Positions 51,036 to 59,576 of a DNA stretch of 64,000 bases are shown here, one piece after another (position 1 is the first letter of the stretch; every line of letters starts with the position of its first letter). The translations under genes were made by a program, and so were the position numbers. The notes under the pieces were generated by a model. That model searched no databases, was not told where the DNA came from, and saw only the letters and a program-made list of their open reading frames with translations. Source of the stretch: Rhodomicrobium sp. R_RK_3 (GTDB taxonomy: Bacteria > Pseudomonadota > Alphaproteobacteria > Rhizobiales > Rhodomicrobiaceae); the NCBI RefSeq assembly GCF_002198715.1, contig NZ_MWLK01000018.1, positions 1 to 64,000 of the forward strand, read 5' to 3'.

Positions 51036-53627
51036 GTGAGCCGACCTACCTCTCTCCCGCTGCTGCATGCGCTGTTGTGCCTGTCCGGATTTGCCGGGCT
51101 CGGCTATGAGATCGTCTGGGCGCGGATGCTCGCGGTCGGGCTGGGGCACGAGATCGTTGCCGTTCTCGCCGTCATCGCAGCTTTCTTTTCCGGCCTTGCA
51201 CTGGGCGCCTATGTGCTCGACAGGGCGATTGCGCGGACGTCTTACCCGGGGCGCTGGTATGCGGGCCTCGAGCTGGCAATTGGAGCTTGGTCGCTTGTGC
51301 TGACCAGCCTCATCCCGCTGGCGAACCGTTTCGCCGCGACGCTGATCGGAACGGACCCGTCGCCCGTCTACCACTGGACGGTCGCCTTTGCCCTGCCGTT
51401 TTTCATCCTTCTTCCCGCGACCTTCGCCATGGGTGGAACGCTGCCTGCGATGGAGCGGCTGCGGGCCCAGTTTGCGCGGAGCGGGCGCGAGGTCGGCGGC
51501 CTCTATGCGGCCAACACGTTCGGTGCCTTCGCCGGCACGCTGCTGACGATGTTCCTGATCGTTCCGCAACTCGGCATCAGCGGCACGCTGCTCGTGCTCG
51601 CTGCCGCGAATGTGCTCTGCGCGGCAGCGGTCTTGATGATCGCGCGTCGGAGCGAGACCGCCGCGACCGAGCCTGACGCACAGGGCGAAGCCGGGACACC
51701 CGCTCCGCGCCTCTGGATCATGCTGTTCGCGACGGGGCTGATCGGCATCGGCTATGAGGTGCTGGCGATCCGCGTGCTGGCGCATGTGATGGAGAACACG
51801 GTCTACACCTTCGCCTCGGCCTTGTCCGTGTATCTGCTCGGCACGGCCCTCGGTGCGGCCGCGTATCAGCGCTTCGGACGGAGCTGGAGCGTCGAGGGCG
51901 GCCTGTCCGGCCTGCTCCCGGCGGCCTGCGCGGCCTGTCTCGCCGGCATCCTTGCGCTTCACGCGGCTCCTGCTGTCTATGATGGGCTGCTTTCCGTTTT
52001 CCGCCGGACATTCGCGGGCTCGGTCGCCGCCGAACTCGGCGTGGCGATGCTGGTCTTCCTGCCGCCGACGATTGTCATGGGCGGCCTGTTCAGCCATCTC
52101 GCGCAGGCCGCGCGGGGGCTAGACGGCGGCCTTGGCCGGGCGCTGGCCATCAACACTCTAGGCGCCGCCGCCGCGCCGCTCCTGTTCGGCGTCCTCTTGC
52201 TGCCCTGGGCCGGACCGCGCCTTGCCCTGGTCGCCGTCAGCCTCGCTTACCTGCTGCTGCTGGCTCCGCTGCCGGGGCTGCGCTTCGGGCTGATGCCTGG
52301 ACTGGCGGCCACTGCCGCGCTGGCGCTCGCGCTCATGCCGCTGGACCTGAGCTTTGTCACGGCGCCTCAGGGAGGACGCATCATTACCCATGTGGACGGC
52401 GTGCTCGCCTCGGTCAGCGTCGTTGCCGATGCCCGGGATGAACGCTACCTCAAGGTCGACAATCATTTCCGCATGGGCAGCACCGCCTCCGCCTTCTCCG
52501 ACCGGCGCCAATCCTATCTGCCGTTGCTGCTGCACCCCAACCCTCAAAGAGCGCTGTTCCTCGGCATCGGTACGGGCGGGACCTTCGCAGGCGCCGCCGA
52601 TTTTCCGGGCCTGCGCGCCGATGGCGTCGAACTCGTCCCCGAAATCCTTCCGCTGCTGCGCTATTTCGAGCCCGCCACCGGCGATCTGACGCGGGCGCCT
52701 GGTCTGCACCTCGCCGTCGCCGATGCCCGCCGCTACGTGCAGGCGACGCCGGAGCGCTACGACGTGGTCATCGCCGACCTTTTCCATCCGGCGCGCGACG
52801 GCTCGGGCTCGCTTTATACGCAGGAGCATTTTGCCGCGATCCGCGCCCGCCTCGCCGAGGACGGGCTGTTCTGCCAATGGCTGCCGCTGCACCAGCTCGA
52901 CCTGGAGACGCTTGCCGTGATCGTGCGGACCTTCCAATCCGTCTTTCCCGATGCCTCCGCCTATCTGGCGCATTACAGCCTGCAAACGCCGCTCCTCGCT
53001 CTGATCGGCGGCAGAAAGCCTCTGCGCGTCACGGCTGACGCCCTCGAAAGGCGGCTCGCCGAGCCCGCGCTGCGCCAGAAACTTGCGGCGCTGAGGCTGG
53101 ACACGCCTTATGCGCTGCTCGGGACGTTCGCAGCCGGCGCCGATGATCTGCACGCCTTCGCTGGCAATGGGCCTCTCAACACCGACGACCGGCCGCTGGT
53201 TGCCTTCCACGCGCCCTCGACCGTCTACAGGCCGATGGGGCCGCCGAGCGAGCGGCTTCTTGCACTCATCGACCGTTTCAAGCCGCAGCCCGGCCAGATC
53301 CTCGGCTCCACGACGAGCGGCGATCTGACGGCTCGGCTTGCGGCCTATTGGGAAGCGCGCAACCAGTTCCTGAAGGCCGGCATAGGCGTGGACCCGACGC
53401 AGGACATCCGCAAAATGGTCGAGAGGGTGCGTCAGCCACTCCTGGCGGCCGTGCAGAAAAGCCCCGATTTCGATCCCGCCTACATGCCACTGCTGTCCTT
53501 GGCCTCGGCCCTTGCCGGCGTCGACCGCGACGGCGCCCGGCGGCTTCTGACCGACCTCGCCAATGCCAACCCGGCGCGCGAAGAGGCAAAGTCTCTCCTC
53601 AGGCAACTCGCGCCAGCGCACCCGTAA
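51036..53627 (+). CDS. Membrane-bound spermidine-synthase-like protein
   Basis: The 863-residue product (GTG start at 51036) has about 13 to 14 membrane helices beginning GFAGLGYEIVWARMLAVGLG. This is followed by a spermidine-synthase-like Rossmann domain: FRMGSTASAFSDRRQSYLPL, ALFLGIGTGGTFAGAADFPG, RADGVELVPEI, VADARRYVQATPERYDVVIA and DLFHPARDGSGSLYTQEHFA. Such fused proteins have a SpeE-like fold but unknown substrates. A C-terminal region with TPR-like helices (LLSLASALAGVDRDGARRLL) closes it. The start at 51036 avoids the terminator overlap. Confidence 0.85.
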   Translation: MSRPTSLPLLHALLCLSGFAGLGYEIVWARMLAVGLGHEIVAVLAVIAAFFSGLALGAYVLDRAIARTSYPGRWYAGLELAIGAWSLVLTSLIPLANRFAATLIGTDPSPVYHWTVAFALPFFILLPATFAMGGTLPAMERLRAQFARSGREVGGLYAANTFGAFAGTLLTMFLIVPQLGISGTLLVLAAANVLCAAAVLMIARRSETAATEPDAQGEAGTPAPRLWIMLFATGLIGIGYEVLAIRVLAHVMENTVYTFASALSVYLLGTALGAAAYQRFGRSWSVEGGLSGLLPAACAACLAGILALHAAPAVYDGLLSVFRRTFAGSVAAELGVAMLVFLPPTIVMGGLFSHLAQAARGLDGGLGRALAINTLGAAAAPLLFGVLLLPWAGPRLALVAVSLAYLLLLAPLPGLRFGLMPGLAATAALALALMPLDLSFVTAPQGGRIITHVDGVLASVSVVADARDERYLKVDNHFRMGSTASAFSDRRQSYLPLLLHPNPQRALFLGIGTGGTFAGAADFPGLRADGVELVPEILPLLRYFEPATGDLTRAPGLHLAVADARRYVQATPERYDVVIADLFHPARDGSGSLYTQEHFAAIRARLAEDGLFCQWLPLHQLDLETLAVIVRTFQSVFPDASAYLAHYSLQTPLLALIGGRKPLRVTADALERRLAEPALRQKLAALRLDTPYALLGTFAAGADDLHAFAGNGPLNTDDRPLVAFHAPSTVYRPMGPPSERLLALIDRFKPQPGQILGSTTSGDLTARLAAYWEARNQFLKAGIGVDPTQDIRKMVERVRQPLLAAVQKSPDFDPAYMPLLSLASALAGVDRDGARRLLTDLANANPAREEAKSLLRQLAPAHP

Positions 53628-53937
53628 GGCATTGCTCGAACTTGAAGGCGAAGGCCTGACATCTGGCTTAGCCGCGCGCGACCGGCCTGTCGCTGGGCGG
53701 GTCGGAGAAACCGCATCTCCCCGCACCCAACTCAGGATGCGACCGTGGAGTCCGGCTGATCGTACCTGGGATCGTGCTCGCCATCGCCGTCGAGACCGTA
53801 ACCTTCAGCGTCGGGGCCCCGGTCTCCAGATTGGCCGAATCCCGATGACACGGACGCGATAATGGCGCTTTTTTCTGCAGCGGACCGCTCAGGCGCTAGG
53901 CGGCGTGAGGCGCCAGGGCAGACGCTGGGCCGCCGGC
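53628..53937. other. Intergenic DNA without a gene
   Basis: These 310 bases separate two convergent genes. I find no coding frame of quality and no clear terminator with a T run, apart from GCGCTTTTTTCTGC near 53870 on the plus strand. Confidence 0.4.
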
Positions 53938-55101
53938 CTAGCCAATCCCAAGCCAGCCATTCGCTTGCCGGCCGCGCGGTACGGTCGCGGCGTTGAGATG
54001 CATGTCATTGCCGCGCCAGCTAAAGTCGTCGCCCACCCAGGCGCCGACCCAGAGCACAGGCAGCATCAGATCGCGCAGTGCCCAGGCCAGCGGCGAGGCG
54101 GCGCTCAGGTGCCAGCCTGCCGCTCGCGTCAGCAGGGCTTCGCTGCCGAACCAGAGCGCGCAGAGCGCCAAGGCGAGCGCGCCGGGTGCCAGCCCGAGAG
54201 CGTCGGCGGCATAGAGGCCCGCGAGCAAGGGCGGCAGGCTGCCGGCGAAGATCTCCAGGGTAAAGCAGGCCGGAAAGGTCGCGCGCCTCAGCCGCGCCCA
54301 ACGCAATTGGCGGCTCCAGACCTGCCGCAGACTGCGCCGCCCCAGCGGCTGTCCGAACGCACGCCCGACCAGCCGGACGCGCAGGCCGAGCCGCCTGACC
54401 AGTTTCGTTGCCGCCGCGTCCTCGGCGATCTCGTCCGCCAGCGCGCGAATGCCGCCCGCCGCCTCGAGGTCGGCGCGCCGCCAGAGCATGGTCTTGCCTT
54501 GCGCGAAGCCCAGGCCCAGACTGTCCGCCGTATATTGCCAGCGCGCCTGATAGCCGTTGAGAAGGGCGCATTCGAGTTGCGCCCAAAAGCCTTCCGGCAT
54601 GCAGCCGATCGGCGGCGAGCAGACGAGGCCGGTGTCCGGGCGCCAGCGATCGAAGAGCTGCTCGATATAGTCCGGCGGCATCAGCACATTGCTGTCCGCC
54701 ATGATGATCCATGGGTCGGGCGCGGCGTGCCAGCCCTTGACGAGATTGCCCAATTTCGGATTGGCCGTGCCGGTTTCCTCGCCGATCAGGATCCGCGCCC
54801 GCACCTTCGGATAAGCGCGCATGAGCCGGTCGACGACGGGGAGAACGGGGTCATCGGAGCGGGCGCAGCAGAAGATGAGCTGATAGTTGGGCGGGTTCAA
54901 CTCGAAGCCGGAGCGCAATGTCAATTCATCATGTGGGTCAAGGCCGCAGACCGGCCGCAGGATGGTGACGTCCGGAGTAGCGCTTGAAGATCGAGATCTC
55001 TCCGGCCCCCGGAAGCGAAGAAGTGCCGATCCGGTGCTGAACAAATGGATGAGCGTGGCAAGAAAGCAGAATAAGGCGGCGGCTGCCTCGAACGAAGTCA
55101 T
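53938..55101 (-). CDS. GT21-type glycosyltransferase (ceramide glucosyltransferase/HpnI-like)
   Basis: The 387-residue membrane protein has an N-terminal helix, then a GT-A domain: TILRPVCGLDPHDELTLRSG, QLIFCCARSDDPVLPVVDRL, the metal-site WIIMADSNVLMPPDYIEQLF, the catalytic ADEIAEDAAATKLVRRLGLR and the QVWSRQLRWARLRR (Q/RxxRW) motif. C-terminal helices follow. This is the GT21 layout shared by ceramide glucosyltransferases and the hopanoid enzyme HpnI. No hopanoid genes are nearby, so a lipid acceptor is likely but its identity is unknown. Confidence 0.87.
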   Translation of the reverse strand: MTSFEAAAALFCFLATLIHLFSTGSALLRFRGPERSRSSSATPDVTILRPVCGLDPHDELTLRSGFELNPPNYQLIFCCARSDDPVLPVVDRLMRAYPKVRARILIGEETGTANPKLGNLVKGWHAAPDPWIIMADSNVLMPPDYIEQLFDRWRPDTGLVCSPPIGCMPEGFWAQLECALLNGYQARWQYTADSLGLGFAQGKTMLWRRADLEAAGGIRALADEIAEDAAATKLVRRLGLRVRLVGRAFGQPLGRRSLRQVWSRQLRWARLRRATFPACFTLEIFAGSLPPLLAGLYAADALGLAPGALALALCALWFGSEALLTRAAGWHLSAASPLAWALRDLMLPVLWVGAWVGDDFSWRGNDMHLNAATVPRGRQANGWLGIG

Positions 55102-55359
55102 TGTCGATCCGTAAGCCCATAAGACTACAAGTCCTTGTCCGATTCAGACGACAATGTGATGACACCCCGCCAGTTTTCGTCTTTCCGCCGTTAAAGGCGC
55201 AGCGCACGGCTTGGCAATGGTTACAAAACGTCTGAGGCGGCCTAATGACGGCGTATTGGCTGGTCGCTCGATTGAGCGCGAAATTGGCCAGGTTACACGC
55301 AGCCGTTCAAAATCCGAAGCCTGACTCCCTCTTCCATGGTGAGAGGGCTTGGCTGCGCC

Positions 55360-56976
55360 TCAATGCGCCTCGGGCGGGGGAGCGGCGGCGGGGGTGGGGC
55401 GTTTGACCATCAGCGCCAGGACGGCGAGGAAGGCAAAAAGCAGCGTGAACAACAGGAAGATGTCCGCGAAGGACATCACCAGCGCCTCGCGCTGCACCAG
55501 GAGATGCATCTGCTTCAGCGCCATCGGCGCGGCGTCGCTGCCGAAATCGCGGAAGCGCTGGGTGAGGCCTTCGAGCATTTCCATGGCGGGGCGATGGGCG
55601 AAGGTCAGGCTCTCCTGCATCCGCGCGGCGTGGAAGTCGGTGCGGTGCGTCAGCAGCGTGCTCAGCGCCGCAAGCCCCACCGCGCCGCCGAGATTGCGGG
55701 TCAGGTTGAACACGCCCGAGGCGTCCTTCAGCCGCTCCGGGGGCAATGTCCCGAGCGAGACGTTGTTGACGGGGATCATCGCCATCATCAGGCCGAAGCC
55801 GCGAAACACCTGCGGCAGCAGCAGCTCGTAGAAGCCCCAATCATGGGTGATGTTCGACATCCACCAGGTGCCGATGCCGAAGCTGATGAAGCCGGTGATC
55901 ATCAGATAGCGCGGATCGACGCGGCCGAGCAGCCGTCCGACCAGCGGCGCGGTCAGGAACATGGTCAGGCCGGTGACGAACATGGTCTCGCCGATCTGCA
56001 GCGCGTTGTAGTCGCGGATGCGGGCGAGATAGACCGGATAGAGATAGGTCAGGCCGTAGAGGCCGGAGCCCAGGATGAAGTTGAACAGCGTGCCGACGGC
56101 GTAATTGCGGTTGCTGAAAGCGCGCAGATCGACGATCGGGTATTTTGTCGACAGCACCCGCCAGAAAAAGATGAGGCCCGAGATCGCCGAGATGACGGTG
56201 AACAGCACCACGGTTTCATCGTCGAACCAGTCATTGCGGGGGCCTTCCTCGAGCGCATATTGCAGCCCGCCCAGGAAGCCGGCCATGGCGAAGAAGCCGA
56301 GCCAGTCGAAATGATCGAGCAGGCTGTAATCGGGCTTGTCGAAATCGATCAGCAGCGCGGCGGCGATGGTGACGAAGATGCCGGGCACGATGTTGATGAA
56401 GAACAGCCAGTGCCACGACAGATGATCGGTGAGATAGCCGCCGACGGTCGGGCCGATGGTCGGGGCGAGGGTGACGACGAGGCCGATCAGCGGCGTGATC
56501 AGGCCCATGCGCGAGCGCGGGAAGATCGAATAGGACGCGGCGAAGACGCTGGGGATCATGCCGCCGCCGACAAAGCCCTGAATGACGCGCCAGAAGATCA
56601 TCTCTTCCAGGGTCGTCGAAAGGCCGCACATGAAACTGGCGATGGTGAAGCCGGCCGCCGCCGCCGTGAACAGCGTCCTGGTGCCGAGCGCCCGCGACAG
56701 GAAGCCCGAAAGCGGGATCATGATGACTTCGGCGATGAGATAGGAGGTCTGCACCCAGGCGATTTCGTCCGGGCCGGCGGCAAGCCCCGCCTGGATCTCC
56801 GACAGCGAGGCCGAGACGATCTGAATGTCGAGGATCGCCATGAACATGCCGAATGTCATGGCGAGGAAGGCGGCGAAGCGGCGCGGGTCGATGCGGTCCG
56901 CCGCCGCCCGGGCCGGAGGAACGGGAGGAGCCGCGGGCGCGGCCCCTCGCGGGGTCAATGTATGAACGTTCGCCAT
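55360..56976 (-). CDS. EmrB-type DHA2 MFS drug exporter
   Basis: The start at ATG 56976 lies 13 bases after the emrA-like gene. The 538-residue protein has 14 predicted membrane helices and DHA2 signatures: FGMFMAILDIQIVSASLSEI in helix 1, WVQTSYLIAEVIMIPLSGFL (motif A region), GRTLFTAAAA-like and PRSRMGLITPLIGLVVTLAP (motif C with TIGPTVGG). It exports drugs or other amphiphiles with the adaptor protein encoded upstream, probably through an unlinked TolC-type channel. Confidence 0.92.
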   Translation of the reverse strand: MANVHTLTPRGAAPAAPPVPPARAAADRIDPRRFAAFLAMTFGMFMAILDIQIVSASLSEIQAGLAAGPDEIAWVQTSYLIAEVIMIPLSGFLSRALGTRTLFTAAAAGFTIASFMCGLSTTLEEMIFWRVIQGFVGGGMIPSVFAASYSIFPRSRMGLITPLIGLVVTLAPTIGPTVGGYLTDHLSWHWLFFINIVPGIFVTIAAALLIDFDKPDYSLLDHFDWLGFFAMAGFLGGLQYALEEGPRNDWFDDETVVLFTVISAISGLIFFWRVLSTKYPIVDLRAFSNRNYAVGTLFNFILGSGLYGLTYLYPVYLARIRDYNALQIGETMFVTGLTMFLTAPLVGRLLGRVDPRYLMITGFISFGIGTWWMSNITHDWGFYELLLPQVFRGFGLMMAMIPVNNVSLGTLPPERLKDASGVFNLTRNLGGAVGLAALSTLLTHRTDFHAARMQESLTFAHRPAMEMLEGLTQRFRDFGSDAAPMALKQMHLLVQREALVMSFADIFLLFTLLFAFLAVLALMVKRPTPAAAPPPEAH

Positions 56977-56989
56977 GGCAGCGGCCCGC

Positions 56990-58258
56990 TCATTTCGACG
57001 CGCCGGACGGTGACGCGGGCTTCGCCTCGGCAAACAGCGGCTGGCCGGCGGGAGCGTCGAGCGTATTCACCCGCACGATGACCGACATGCCGGGCCGCAA
57101 AACGCCATGCTCGCCCTCACGCTGCTCGACCTCGATGCGCACCGGCAGGCGCTGCACGATCTTGGTGAAATTGCCGGTCGCGTTTTCCGGCGGCAGCAGT
57201 GAGAAGATCTGGCCGGAGGCGGGCGAGAAGCTTACCACCTTGCCGTGGAAGACGTGGCCCGGCATGGCGTCGACCTCGACGCCGACCTCCTGGCCGGGGC
57301 GCAGCCGGGCGAGCTGGGTCTCCTTGAAATTGGCATCGATATAGACGCGATCGAGCGGCACCAGGCTCGCGAGCCGGGCGCTCGGCTGCAGATAGTCGCC
57401 CTTCTGCACGGCGCGATTGCCGATGACGCCGTCGAACGGCGCCTTGATCGTTGTAAACGACAGATCGCGTTCCGCCATAGCAAGCGCGGTCTGGAGCTGG
57501 GCGAGCGTGCCCTCGGCCTCGGCTTTCTCGGCTTTCAGCACTTCGCCCTGGGCGATGGCGGCCTCGATCGCCGCCTTGTTGCCGAGCACGGCGGCCTCGG
57601 CGCGGGCGGCGGTCGCCTCGGCGCCTTCGAGCGTCTGGCGGCTGCCGAAATCGCGGGTCGCCAGATTTTGCTGGCGGTCGAGCTCGAGCTTGGCGCGCTT
57701 GGCCTCGGCGTCGGCCGAGACGAGCTGCGCCCTCGCCTGGTCGACCGCTGCGGCCTGCGCCGTGATCTGCCGGGCGATGCGCTCGATGGTCGATTGCTGG
57801 ATGGCGATCTTGTCCTTGGCGGTCTGCACCGCGAGGCGGTAGTCGCCATCGTCGATGCGGGCGATGACGTCGCCGGTCCTGACCTCGCTATTGTCGGTCA
57901 CCTCGACCGAGGTGACGTAGCCCGACACTTTCGCCGAGACCGTTGCGATGTCGGCGCCGATATAGGCGTCGTCGGTGGAGATCTGGAAGCGACCGAAGGT
58001 CCAGTAATTGTAGCCGTAAAGACCTGCCGCGATCAGTACCAGGGGTGCGATCACCAGCCCCGCCGAGCGCTTCCACGAGCGCGGCTTCGCTTTCGCCTCG
58101 GGCGCGGCGTCCGGGCCCGGGGGCGGCGCGGAGCTCGGAGGCGCAACCGGGGTCTTGGGCCCGGGAGCGGGCCGCTCCGCCGTGTCCTTTGCCTGCAATG
58201 CCGAGATCGCGCCGCGCTCCGTAAAGCTTGCCACTTTCTGTTCCTGCTGCTCCGCCAC
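56990..58258 (-). CDS. EmrA/HlyD-type membrane fusion protein
   Basis: I favour the GTG at 58258 because CAGGAG lies six bases upstream; an ATG at 58276 is an alternative. The protein has a proline-rich cytoplasmic tail, one membrane helix (LVIAPLVLIAAGLYGYNYW), a lipoyl-like domain (ADIATVSAKVSGYVTSVEVT, DGDYRLAVQTAKDKI), a long coiled coil (residues about 150-270) and a beta-barrel domain (VYIDANFKETQLARLRPGQE). It connects the EmrB-like pump to an outer-membrane channel. It is first in the operon and controlled by the divergent TetR. Confidence 0.92.
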   Translation of the reverse strand: MAEQQEQKVASFTERGAISALQAKDTAERPAPGPKTPVAPPSSAPPPGPDAAPEAKAKPRSWKRSAGLVIAPLVLIAAGLYGYNYWTFGRFQISTDDAYIGADIATVSAKVSGYVTSVEVTDNSEVRTGDVIARIDDGDYRLAVQTAKDKIAIQQSTIERIARQITAQAAAVDQARAQLVSADAEAKRAKLELDRQQNLATRDFGSRQTLEGAEATAARAEAAVLGNKAAIEAAIAQGEVLKAEKAEAEGTLAQLQTALAMAERDLSFTTIKAPFDGVIGNRAVQKGDYLQPSARLASLVPLDRVYIDANFKETQLARLRPGQEVGVEVDAMPGHVFHGKVVSFSPASGQIFSLLPPENATGNFTKIVQRLPVRIEVEQREGEHGVLRPGMSVIVRVNTLDAPAGQPLFAEAKPASPSGASK

Positions 58259-58320
58259 GAAACTCTCCTGCCCCATTTTGCGCCGGTATTGCCTTCTCAC
58301 CCCCGGCGGGTGTTAAATTA

Positions 58321-58339
58321 TGACCGAACGGTTCGGTCA
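58321..58339. promoter_or_regulatory. TetR operator 1 (perfect palindrome)
   Basis: TGACCGAACGGTTCGGTCA is a perfect palindrome around a central base. It lies 62 bases from the emrA start and is matched by a second copy with its centre 57 bp away. Confidence 0.8.
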
Positions 58340-58376
58340 CGATTTGAATAATCCCTCTTTTGTGCTATTTCAAGAC

Positions 58377-58397
58377 TTGACCGAACGGTTCGGTCAA
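58377..58397. promoter_or_regulatory. TetR operator 2 (perfect palindrome)
   Basis: TTGACCGAACGGTTCGGTCA, plus one further A, repeats operator 1 with one extra pair on each side. It stands 55 bases upstream of the TetR start. Two identical sites between divergent pump and regulator genes indicate autoregulation and repression of the pump. Confidence 0.8.
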
Positions 58398-58452
58398 ATT
58401 ATCTGCCGACCATGACCAAATTCGGCCAAACCTTTGGCCTCGAGTGCGCCCG

Positions 58453-59097
58453 ATGAACGAGCTATCCGACCCACCGCCCCAGACACCGGAGATCCATAAG
58501 GACAGTGCGAAATCGCGCCAGATCATGGAAGGCGCGCGGGCGGTGTTCCTCGAGCGGGGGTTCGACGCCGCCAGCATGGGCGAGATCGCCCGGCGCGCCG
58601 GCGTCTCCAAGGGCACGCTCTACGTTTATTTTCAAAGCAAGGAAGAACTGTTCGAGACCATTTTCGAGGCCGAGAGCCGCGCACAGGCTGAACAGGTTTT
58701 CTCGCTCGATCATGCCGACCACGACGTCGAGGCGGTGCTGACCAGGCTCGGCCGCGCCTTTGTCCGCTTCCTGTGCCAGCCCGGACGGCTGTCGCCCTTG
58801 CGCACCGTCATCAGCATCGCCGGGCGGATGCCCGATCTCGGCCAGCGCTTCTATGATGCTGGACCGGCGACCGGGGTCGGCCGGCTGCGCGATTATCTCG
58901 AAACCCAATGCCGGGCCGGAACCCTCGTGGTCGAGGATTGCGAAATCGCTGCCGCCCAGTTCCTGGATGCCTGCCAATCGACGCTGTTCAAGCCGATGAT
59001 GTTTGCCTCGGCGCCGCCGCCCTCCGAGGAGCGCATCCGCCATGTCGTCGGCGTCGCGGTGCGCTGCTTTCTGGCCGCTTATTTGCCCAGGGCGTAA
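58453..59097 (+). CDS. TetR family repressor of the efflux operon
   Basis: The roughly 214-residue protein (ATG at 58453; a GTG at 58444 is also possible) has the TetR helix-turn-helix: RQIMEGARAVFLERGFDAAS, MGEIARRAGVSKGTLYVYFQ, SKEELFETIFE. The C-terminal part (FDAACQSTLFKPMMF-like) resembles the TetR_C_7/AefR-like effector domain. It is divergent from the EmrAB-type genes and two perfect palindromes lie between them, so it almost certainly regulates both. The ligand is unknown. Confidence 0.93.
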   Translation: MNELSDPPPQTPEIHKDSAKSRQIMEGARAVFLERGFDAASMGEIARRAGVSKGTLYVYFQSKEELFETIFEAESRAQAEQVFSLDHADHDVEAVLTRLGRAFVRFLCQPGRLSPLRTVISIAGRMPDLGQRFYDAGPATGVGRLRDYLETQCRAGTLVVEDCEIAAAQFLDACQSTLFKPMMFASAPPPSEERIRHVVGVAVRCFLAAYLPRA

Positions 59098-59576
59098 GTG
59101 TTTCTACGTGGAAGTGTAGCGCAATTGCGTTAACCGCGTTAGTTTGCTGGAACTCCAACACCATTTGCCATCGCAATTGCAACCGCATCGGCGTGCAGTG
59201 TCGGAGCGGTGCTTCTGGTCGCCAAGATGACGCAATTGCGAGACGCTATGTCGCAAGGGTAAGTCATAAAAGACAAATGACAACTCTTGGCGATAATTAG
59301 ATATGAATGCAGATTTGCCGTGTTGAAACTGCCCGTTCCACGTGTTCTGGGCAGGTTTTCGTGGTAAAAATCGTCGCGACCTCTTCAAGGTTGCTGCTGT
59401 TTAATGCATTTCGAAATTTTTCGATAAAACTTGTCGCAATTACGTATTTTTTTCACAATCCCTTAAAATTTTAATCTATTACTGTCTCCCGCGTCAGCCC
59501 GACTACGGGTGCAGGATGCCGCCCATCCCGCGGGATCAATTCAAAGCTGGTTGTTACTCATCACGGAGACCTATTG
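59098..59576. promoter_or_regulatory. AT-rich upstream region with CGCAATTGCG motifs
   Basis: CGCAATTGCG occurs at 59120 and 59231, CGCAATTGC at 59172 and a degenerate CGCAATTACG near 59433. The stretch from about 59370 is AT-rich (AAATTTTTCGATAAAAC, TATTTTTTTCACAATCC) and probably holds the promoter of the TAXI gene. No coding frame is supported. Confidence 0.45.

Noticed and set aside
52158-53726. A 522-codon minus-strand open frame
   Set aside because: It is antisense to the spermidine-synthase-like gene, Arg/Gln-rich and without a start signal.
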